Assembly (NCBI GenBank): GCA_002343775.1
Contig: DDSH01000007.1
Coordinates: 91,603-155,602 of the forward strand
Direction: 5' to 3'
DNA from: Anaerolineales bacterium UBA2395
GTDB taxonomy: Bacteria; Chloroflexota; Anaerolineae; Anaerolineales; Villigracilaceae
Length of the DNA stretch: 64,000 bases
Shown here: positions 31,762 through 39,100 of the stretch, piece by piece
Layout: every line of letters starts with the position of its first letter
Position numbering within the stretch: the stretch's first letter is position 1
Notes under the pieces: generated by a model
Databases searched by the model: none
The model's input: only the letters and a program-made list of their open reading frames with translations
Told to the model about the DNA's origin: nothing
Translations under genes and position numbers: made by a program

Positions 31762-32958
31762 ATGGCGTCTATATCTGCCGAAACGTTCGTACAAGCCCCA
31801 ATTAAATTTGCTTATCGAGCCTTCACCAATTCCACCTCTTTGCGCGAATGGCTGTGTGACGTTGCCACGGTCGAACCACGTCCGCGCGGACGCATGTATC
31901 TGTGGTGGCGCGGCGACTTCTATTCGAGCGGACATTATCTCGCATTGGAAGAAAACAAAAGCGTCAAATTCCGCTGGTTTTCGAACATCGACCCTGCGCC
32001 CACCGAGGTAACAGTTTCGCTTGCAGAAAAAGATGGCGGCGTCAGCATCCGCCTCGATCACGAGGTGCCCGATGACGGGTCATGGAAAGAAGCGGCGGAA
32101 TCCTTCCGCAAGAATTGGGAAGACAGCCTGCGGAATCTTAAATCCGTTCTCGAAAGCGGGATAGACCTGCGCATCGCCGAACGACCAATGCTGGGAATCC
32201 TGCCCGGAGATTTCACACCCGAACAAGCTGCGGCGTTAAAAGTTCCCGTTCACGACGGCATGCGCATCGACGGAACCGTAGACGGCATGGGTGCGCAAAA
32301 AGCCGGGCTGCAACGCGACGATGTGCTGGTGGGCATGGCGGGCAAACCGATCACCAGCGATTTCAATAGTTTGCCAACCGCCATTGCCGGCAAAAAAGGC
32401 GGCGATAGCATTGAGGTCGTTTTTTATCGCGGAGCGGAAAAGAAAACCGTCACGATGGAATTGAGCAAACGTCCGATGCCAGATGTCCCGTTCGACCCTG
32501 CCCAACTCGCAAAACAGGCTCGTGAGATCATTGAACCGGCACTAGCCGAACTCGAGAAATGCTTCGAGGGATTCAGCGATGAGCAAGCCATGCAGCGTCC
32601 CGACCCCAAAGAATGGAGTGCGTTGGAGATCGTGGCGCATCTCATCCACGGTGAACGCTTTAACACTTTCTTCCTGACCAATCTCATCGATGGCTATGAA
32701 TTGGTGGCTGATGGCTTCGGAACGAACGTTAACGCGCAGGTGGAAGCAACCGTCAAGGTCAACCCGTCCATCAAACTCATGCTTGCCGAACTGCGCCGCA
32801 GCGTGGAGGAAGTGCTCGCCTACACCGCGCTCATCCCCGCGGATTTCGCCGCAAACAAAGGCAGTTATTACCGCTTTGGTTTCAATCTCTTGCAACCGAA
32901 TTTCCACATCGGCGCGCACATGCAGCAGATCAAAGACGCGCTCGCAGCCACGAAATAG
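31762..32958 (+). CDS. Three-domain SRPBCC - PDZ - DinB fusion protein
   Basis: The 398-residue protein has no signal peptide, so it is likely cytoplasmic. Residues 1-135 are an AHSA1/SRPBCC domain (ETFVQAPIKFAYRAFTNSTS, LREWLCDVATV), a hydrophobic-ligand cavity fold. Residues 145-235 read as a PDZ domain: LGILPG carboxylate loop, GTVDGMGAQKAGLQRDDVLVGMAGKPI, split here as GAQKAGLQRDDVLV. Residues 245-398 resemble the DinB/YfiT four-helix bundle (PDPKEWSALEIVAHLIHGERF, HIGAHMQQI), with His residues at places where DinB proteins bind metal. AAGGAG precedes the start. The function is unknown; an enzyme or chaperone for a small ligand or for peptide C-termini is only a guess. Confidence 0.8.
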   Translation: MASISAETFVQAPIKFAYRAFTNSTSLREWLCDVATVEPRPRGRMYLWWRGDFYSSGHYLALEENKSVKFRWFSNIDPAPTEVTVSLAEKDGGVSIRLDHEVPDDGSWKEAAESFRKNWEDSLRNLKSVLESGIDLRIAERPMLGILPGDFTPEQAAALKVPVHDGMRIDGTVDGMGAQKAGLQRDDVLVGMAGKPITSDFNSLPTAIAGKKGGDSIEVVFYRGAEKKTVTMELSKRPMPDVPFDPAQLAKQAREIIEPALAELEKCFEGFSDEQAMQRPDPKEWSALEIVAHLIHGERFNTFFLTNLIDGYELVADGFGTNVNAQVEATVKVNPSIKLMLAELRRSVEEVLAYTALIPADFAANKGSYYRFGFNLLQPNFHIGAHMQQIKDALAATK

Positions 32959-32997
32959 AATCAAAAACGGACAGCCAATGGCTGTCCGTTTTTGATT
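32959..32997 (+). terminator. Rho-independent terminator
   Basis: An 18-bp perfect stem (32959-32976 with 32980-32997, core AAAACGGACAGCC) encloses the 3-base loop AAT. Confidence 0.92.
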
Positions 32998-33063
32998 CAG
33001 GGAACGTGTAAAATCACGGAAACAAATTCCGCGCATTGGGCGTCCTTTTACCAAGGAGAGAAC

Positions 33064-34332
33064 ATGAAAAAAATTCAACGGATTTTCATCGGACTTTTAC
33101 TCGCTGCCATACTGATTGCCTCGTGTGGTGGTGCCACAGGAACGATGGCAGAATCCACCCGCAGCCGCGAACGGAATCCGAATATCGATGGAAATGACCT
33201 CTCGAACCTGGTGGATGGAAACAACGCCTTTGCATTGGATCTATACCAATCGCTTCGTTCCCAAAACGGGAATTTGATCCTTTCCCCGTTCAGCGTTTCC
33301 CTCGCCCTAGCCATGACGTACGCCGGCGCTCGCGGCGAGACAGAAGCCCAAATGGCACAGACCCTGAACTTCCCCGCGCAGGCTGATCTGCACCGCGCCT
33401 TCAACGCCCTCGACCTCGCGCTGGAAGAAGGCACGATCAACCTCGACCAGGATCAGGAACCGATGCAGTTGAACATCGCCAATGCAGTTTGGGCGGAACA
33501 GACCTTTTCCTTTTTGCAGGAATATCTTGATACGATTGCAGTCAACTACGGGGCGGGTATTCACCTTTCCGATTTCATCAACAACGCCGAGCCAACTCGC
33601 AAAGAGATCAACAACTGGGTCAGTGACGAAACTGAAGACAAGATCAAAGACCTGTTGCCCGAAGACTCGGTTGGTCCTGATACGCGCATGGTGCTGGTCA
33701 ACGCCATCTACTTCAAAGCAGACTGGCTTGATCAGTTCGACGCGAACGACACCTACGATAGGGAATTCAATTTGCTGGACGGCTCGCAGGTCACTGTGCC
33801 GATGATGGGACAGGGTATGTACATCCCCTACACCAGCGGAGATAGCTATCAGGCGGTGGAATTGCCCTACGCCGGAAACTCCGCCGCCATGACGATCATC
33901 GTGCCGGATCAAGGCAAGTTCGCAGATGTCGAATCCGCGCTGACAGATGAAATGTTCGCAGCCATGATCGCCGGCATGGAACAAACCTCCCTGGTCTTTC
34001 GAATTCCAAAATTCGAATTCGAAAGTTCATTCTCCCTCACCGACACGTTGAGCGGCTTGGGTATGCCTGCCGCATTTGACCGCGGTCAAGCCGATTTCTC
34101 CGGCATGACCGGCGGAAAAGACCTGTTCATTGGAAACGTCATTCACAAGGCATTCGTGGCGGTGGATGAAGAAGGCACAGAAGCCGCGGCTGCCACCGCC
34201 GTCATCATGGAAGCCACAGGCGCCATGATGGAAGACCTTGTACTCGTGATCGATCGCCCCTTCATCTTCCTCATCCGCGATCTGGAAAGCGGACAGATCC
34301 TGTTCATCGGGCGGGTGTTGAATCCGCAATAA
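33064..34332 (+). CDS. Serpin-family protease inhibitor lipoprotein
   Basis: The 422-residue product has a lipoprotein signal ending in IASC (Cys21), so it is surface- or membrane-anchored. The serpin fold is clear: NLILSPFSVSLALAMTYAGARGETEAQM, VLVNAIYFKADW, FRIPKFEFE and RPFIFLIRDLESGQILFIGRV near the end. The reactive-centre hinge reads DEEGTEAAAATAVIMEATGAMMED, quoted in parts as EEGTEAAAATA; the small residues at the hinge are those of inhibitory serpins. The scissile bond is probably within ATGAMMED, but the target protease is unknown. AAGGAG precedes ATG 33064. Confidence 0.92.
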   Translation: MKKIQRIFIGLLLAAILIASCGGATGTMAESTRSRERNPNIDGNDLSNLVDGNNAFALDLYQSLRSQNGNLILSPFSVSLALAMTYAGARGETEAQMAQTLNFPAQADLHRAFNALDLALEEGTINLDQDQEPMQLNIANAVWAEQTFSFLQEYLDTIAVNYGAGIHLSDFINNAEPTRKEINNWVSDETEDKIKDLLPEDSVGPDTRMVLVNAIYFKADWLDQFDANDTYDREFNLLDGSQVTVPMMGQGMYIPYTSGDSYQAVELPYAGNSAAMTIIVPDQGKFADVESALTDEMFAAMIAGMEQTSLVFRIPKFEFESSFSLTDTLSGLGMPAAFDRGQADFSGMTGGKDLFIGNVIHKAFVAVDEEGTEAAAATAVIMEATGAMMEDLVLVIDRPFIFLIRDLESGQILFIGRVLNPQ

Positions 34333-34339
34333 AAGAAAA

Positions 34340-34369
34340 ACCCGACAGGTTTTTTAAGACCTGTCGGGT
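34340..34369. terminator. Terminator between convergent serpin and nucleosidase genes
   Basis: The arms ACCCGACAGGT (34340-34350) and ACCTGTCGGGT (34359-34369) pair perfectly around TTTTTAAG. It can act on both strands. Confidence 0.8.
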
Positions 34370-34373
34370 CTAC

Positions 34374-35048
34374 CTATAGTTTTATCGCATTCAACCAATC
34401 AGGCAATTGCTCAAAGAGTTTCTTCATCACGTCTTTGGTGCGTTCCTCGAACAATGCAAAATTATCGTACGCCTCTCCTTCGTGCTCATTGACCAGGTCA
34501 CTGACGCCGCGCAGAATAAGCAGTCGCGCCCCATTTTTGCCAGCCACCCAAGCCAGTGCCGCCGATTCCCAGTCGCCTGCGATAACGCCCATCGATCTGA
34601 GATAGGGGATTTTTGCGGGTGGCAGGTCGCTGTCGGCGGAGGCGATGAGTCCGCGTCGGGTAGGATGAGGCTGAGGGTCGGGCAGCCAGCTCAGGTCGAG
34701 GGAAGATGCGTAGTATTCGACGATGTTGAGGTCTCCCATCAGTTCGACAATGTCGTAGATGAACGTCCGCTCGACGAGGATGACATCCCCAACCTCAGAC
34801 ACGCCTTCAAACCCGCCGCACGTGCCAAGGTTAACCGTCAAGTCGGGCTGGTCGTGGTCGATCACGTATTGCATCATGCCGGCAGATGAAGTCTTGCCCC
34901 AGCCGCTGTGATAGAGTTTGAGGTTCCAACCGCCGAGTTTCAGTTGGGCGGTTTCGCCGTACGGGGATTTTCCGATCTCAAGGTGTGGGTAAATCTCTTT
35001 GATGGCTTTCCATTCGGCAATGGCAGAGACAAGCACAATAACCTTCAT
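34374..35048 (-). CDS. Phosphorylase-superfamily nucleosidase (MTA/SAH nucleosidase-like)
   Basis: This 224-residue protein of the PNP/UDP phosphorylase superfamily probably cleaves 5'-methylthioadenosine, S-adenosylhomocysteine or a related nucleoside. Visible motifs are VSAIAEWKAIKEIYP, LYHSGWGKTSSAGMMQYVI, the phosphate/ribose site NLGTCGGFEG, GDWESAALAWVA in place of the usual V-x-M-E-x-A, and the catalytic Asp in LRGVSDLVNEH. Because the Met of the ribose-binding M-E pair is replaced by Trp, the exact substrate is uncertain. Its ATG overlaps the pncC stop as ATGA. A link to the MTA/SAH deaminase at 11.6 kb is possible but inferred. Confidence 0.82.
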   Translation of the reverse strand: MKVIVLVSAIAEWKAIKEIYPHLEIGKSPYGETAQLKLGGWNLKLYHSGWGKTSSAGMMQYVIDHDQPDLTVNLGTCGGFEGVSEVGDVILVERTFIYDIVELMGDLNIVEYYASSLDLSWLPDPQPHPTRRGLIASADSDLPPAKIPYLRSMGVIAGDWESAALAWVAGKNGARLLILRGVSDLVNEHEGEAYDNFALFEERTKDVMKKLFEQLPDWLNAIKL

Positions 35049-35530
35049 GGTAGTTTCCCTTCGAGATAATCAAGGATAAGTTGCAATGCGGCTTCGCTTG
35101 AAAAGCGTTTGTTTTGTTCGCGGTTACCGTTCCAGACGAAGTGCCGCGTCCATTCACCCTTGGGCGTGACCAGCCCCACCCAGGTGGTGCCCACCGGTTT
35201 TTCGTCTGTCCCCCCACCCGGTCCGGCAATGCCGCTGACGCTGACAGCGATCTCGGCATTCAAAGCACGACGCGCCCCGCGCGCCATTTCGAGTACGGTT
35301 TCATGAGACACCGCACCTTTGGTATTGAGTGTATCCCACGAAACGTTTAGCAGCGCGGCTTTCGCTTCGTAGGCATAGGCGACGATTCCACCCAGAAAAT
35401 ATGCGGATGATCCTGGGATGTCGGTGAGGCGATCTGAGATCAGCCCGCCAGTACAGGATTCGGCTGTAGCGAGGGTAAGGTGCTGCTGACTCAACAAGTT
35501 GCCTATGCGCAACTCAAGGTTTGATTGCAT
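35045..35530 (-). CDS. pncC: Nicotinamide-nucleotide amidase PncC (CinA C-terminal domain protein)
   Basis: This enzyme deamidates NMN to nicotinate mononucleotide in pyridine nucleotide recycling. The 161-residue stand-alone domain has the active-site block LATAESCTGGLISDRLTDIPG with the catalytic Ser, FLGGIVAYAYEAKAALLNV, AVSHETVLEMARG, and the substrate loop VSVSGIAGPGGGTDEKPVGTTWVGL, quoted as GIAGPGGGTDEKPVGTTWVG. It complements the degenerate C-domain of the CinA-like protein at 9.4 kb. It is translationally coupled to the nucleosidase gene. Confidence 0.94.
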   Translation of the reverse strand: MQSNLELRIGNLLSQQHLTLATAESCTGGLISDRLTDIPGSSAYFLGGIVAYAYEAKAALLNVSWDTLNTKGAVSHETVLEMARGARRALNAEIAVSVSGIAGPGGGTDEKPVGTTWVGLVTPKGEWTRHFVWNGNREQNKRFSSEAALQLILDYLEGKLP

Positions 35531-35608
35531 GCAAACTCCAAATAGGACTTTGGTTTACCCTGATAACATCAGAGGGTGGTATTTTATCGCAATGACGGGT
35601 TAAAAAGG

Positions 35609-35636
35609 TTGACTTTTCACCAAATCTCATTAAAAT
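35609..35636 (+). promoter_or_regulatory. Promoter of the small HTH-like gene
   Basis: TTGACT (35609-35614) and TAAAAT (35631-35636) are separated by 16 bases. Transcription would give a leader of about 140 bases. That leader holds a CTTACA-GAAA-TGTAAG hairpin near 35647-35663, then GCCGCAAAGGC and a run of seven T near 35680. Confidence 0.5.
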
Positions 35637-35780
35637 ACTATTAATACCTTACAGAAATGTAAGGGAGCCGCAAAGGCATATTTTTTTATTCCATTTTAGA
35701 AATTTATTTTTAATCACAATTATTTTTATGTCTCACATCAAAGTTCCAAATGAGAATCGTAAGATGAAGGGTTTGTTGAA

Positions 35781-36005
35781 ATGAAAAGTAGAGTGCAGGA
35801 ATTGGCAGAACGGATCAATATGTCGGTGGATGAATTCGTCGGCGAAATGCGCAAGCTGGGATGCAGCGAACCAACTGCGATGAAGATTTGGCGGGGCGAG
35901 TACGAAGAGTTCGAGGATTTCAATGACAACAACGTTCAGCTGAGCAATCTCCGCAAGGCGGCAGTTGTCCTTCGTGTTGTGACAGGAACTCTGCTCCCGA
36001 AATGA
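35781..36005 (+). CDS. Small HTH-like (XRE-type) protein
   Basis: This 74-residue product resembles a single XRE-type helix-turn-helix unit. SRVQELAERINMSVDEFVGEMR forms the first helices, PTAMKIWRGEYEEF is at the recognition-helix position, and LSNLRKAAVVLRVVTGTLLPK is the last helix, typical of XRE proteins. The match is by pattern only. It has its own promoter and a terminator, so it is separate from the large surface-protein gene 95 bases downstream, although it might regulate it. GAAGGG lies 9-14 bases before the start. Confidence 0.6.
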   Translation: MKSRVQELAERINMSVDEFVGEMRKLGCSEPTAMKIWRGEYEEFEDFNDNNVQLSNLRKAAVVLRVVTGTLLPK

Positions 36006-36019
36006 ACTTTGGTTCTTTT

Positions 36020-36059
36020 AGACGTTGATTTACGAAGGTAAGCCAGCGTCTTTTTTTTT
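36020..36059 (+). terminator. Terminator before the surface-protein gene
   Basis: AGACGTTG (36020-36027) pairs with CAGCGTCT (36044-36051) with one G-U pair, and nine T follow. Confidence 0.7.
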
Positions 36060-36100
36060 CATTATTCCATTTTCCATAGAAAGGCGAGGAGTTACATGTT

Positions 36101-39100
36101 ATGAGAAGTCAATGGCATTCAAAAGTTTTATCGGCAATTTTGATCACCTTGCTGGCGCTGGCGGCTTTGCCGGTCAGCCCGGCAAGGGCGGCGACGGATA
36201 CCTATTCGACCGCAGGAACATTCACATGGACAGCGCCTGCCGGGGTGACATCTGTTACCGTGGAAGTTTGGGGCGGCGGCGGCAGAGGCGGCAGCTTTGG
36301 AGGCGGTATGGGAGAGGCTGTCGGCGGCGGCGGGGGCGGGGGAGCTTATTCCAGCTCCGTCATCTCCGTAACAGCGGGAAATGATTATACGGTTGTCGTT
36401 GGTGCCGGCTCTACGACAACCGCCGCAGGCGGGCAATCTTACTTTATCAACGCCACGACCGTCATGGCGGTCGGAGGGAATTCTTCCAACTCGGGAACTG
36501 GCGCCACCGGGGGGGCAGCAGCCTCCAGTGTTGGCACCATCACACGCTCGGGCGGCAATGGCGCCAACGGAAGCATGGCTGCTAATTACGGCGGTGGCGG
36601 CGGTTCGTCAGCCGGCACATCTGCCAATGGTGTTAATGCTACAAACGCCACAGGGGCAACCGCGCCTGCGGGCGGCGGAAATGGCGGGAATGGCAAAACC
36701 ACCCCAACAGGTGCAGGCACTGCTGGTGCCACGCCGGGCGGTGGCGGGGGCGGTGCGTATAGAAGCGGTGGTGGTGGTGGACAAAATGGAGGCGCCGGAT
36801 CTGCCGGGCGGGTATCGATCACATACACCCTGCCTTCATTCACCATAACCGCATCTGCAGGCACTGGTGGAACAATCACACCTTCAGGAGCAGTATCGGT
36901 TGCAGGCGGCTCGAACCAGTCGTTTAGCATTGTCCCGAACGCGAATAACATTGTGGCGGGCGTATCCATCAATGGCGGCGCGTCGGTTGGAAGGGTTAAT
37001 AATTACACCTTCACAAACGTTACCGCTAATCATACGATCTCTGCAACCTTCGACGGCGGCTGGAGCGCCCCAAGCGCATTCTCGGACCCCGATACTGACG
37101 TAGCTGGTCAAGCTAATGTCTACACATCCAATAATGGATATGCCACAATCGATAGTACAAACGATGAGGTGAATTATCAAAACTTCAACCTTTCGATCCC
37201 AAGCGGAGCCACAATCAACGGGATTGAAGTAGCCATTGAAGGTTATAGTACAGGCACCCGAAATGCCGATGTTGCCCTCTCCTGGAACAACGGTACTAGC
37301 GTAACTTCATACTTAACAACAACCATGCCCTCAACTACGGCGGCATCGGAAGCAACGGTTATCCTTGGGGGACCTGCGAACCCATGGGGAAGAACCTGGT
37401 CAGATACCGAATTTGCAAATGGAAGCTTTGCAGTGAGGGTGGAAGGAACGAGTGGAGGTGGAAGCGATTTGCTCATTGACCAAATCCAGGTCAAGGTGCA
37501 TTACGCCGTTCCCAACACCGCACCCACCGTCAGCACTCCGATTGCGGATGTGAACGTACTTGAAGACGCGGTGAATACCGTTTTCAGCCTGTATCCGAAC
37601 TTCCAGGACGCACAGGATACTGACGCTCAATTGACCTACACAGTGACCAACAACACCAATACCGGTTTATTCACTTCGGTCAACATCTCAGACCCGACTA
37701 ATTTCACACTCGACTATGCTCCCAACGCAAACGGAACAGCAAATATCACCATCCGCGCCACAGATACGGGTGGATTGTTCGTAGAAGATACATTTGCCGT
37801 TAATGTAACCGCTGTCAATGACGCGCCTAGTTATGGGGTTTCCAGTCCGATACCCGCCGTCAACGAAGATGCGGGAAGCGTGTCGGTTCCCAGCTGGATT
37901 TTCTTATTCAATCCGGGTCCCCTTGAGACCGGCCAAACAGTCTTGAATTGGCTCGTCTCAAACAGCACCTGTGGAACCCTGCTGACCACCGGTCCCTCGG
38001 TCTCTGGGAACACCCTTTCGTATACAACTGCACCAAACCAGAACGGAACTTGTACCTTTGACCTTCAAGTTCAGGACAATGGCGGCACAGCCAACAGCGG
38101 CGTGGATACCAGTACGGCAACAAACTATACGATCACAGTCAACGCAGTTAACGATCCATCCGTAGCGAACGACGATACACCCACGGTCAGTGAAGATTCG
38201 GGCACGAACACGGTCAACGTGCGTGGAAACGACACCGACATCGACAGCGCGGTTGAACTGATCCAATCCGTCACACAACCTACAAATGGGACTGTCGTCA
38301 TCACCAATGGCGGACAAGACCTCACCTATCAGCCCGATGCTGAATACTGTAACGGCGGCACACCTACCGATGATTTCACCTACACCCTCACAGGCGGCGA
38401 CAGCGCAACGGTTGCTGTCACAGTTACCTGCGCCGACGATCCATCTGTGGCAAATGACGACACCAGCACCGTTTGGGAAGACTCAAGCACGAACACGATC
38501 ACTGTACGCGGGAATGACTCTGATATCGACAGTTCAGTCGAGTTGATCCAATCCGTGACACAACCGGTAAACGGAAGCGTTGTCATCACCAATGGCGGAC
38601 AAGACCTCACCTATCAGCCCGATGCTGAATACTGTAACGGCGGATCGCCCACCGACGACTTCACATATACACTGGCGGGCGGCGCTAGCGCCACCGTTGA
38701 AGTAACCGTCAACTGCCAAACCGCCCTAACCCCCAACATCACCGCCAGCAACAAAACTTACGACGGGGGCATGACTGCCAGCTTTACCTGCGCCCTCACA
38801 CCCAGTGTCGGCGGAGATGACGTCAGCTGCAGCGGTGGCACAGCCAGCTTTGCAGATAAAAACGTCGGCACGGGCAAGACCGTCACCGCCACTGGGCTAG
38901 GGCTTTCCGGCGCGGATGCCTTCATGTATGAACTCGCTTCAACCTCCGCAACCGATGATGCAGACATCAACGCGCGCGACTTGAACGTCACCGCCGCTGG
39001 CGTCAACAAAGTGTACGACGGCAACACCAACGCTGCGGTAACCCTCTCCGATGACAGTATCGTAACCGATGATGTAACCGTCGACTATACATCCGCTTCT

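Noticed and set aside
35640..35700. Possible c-di-GMP (GEMM) riboswitch, from GGGAGCCGCAAAGGC
   Set aside because: Only one short block is reminiscent. The partner helix and the tetraloop receptor are absent, and a T-run follows at once.
36128..36436. Antisense frames in the Gly-rich part of the surface gene
   Set aside because: They are Pro/Ala-rich mirror images of the Gly codons.
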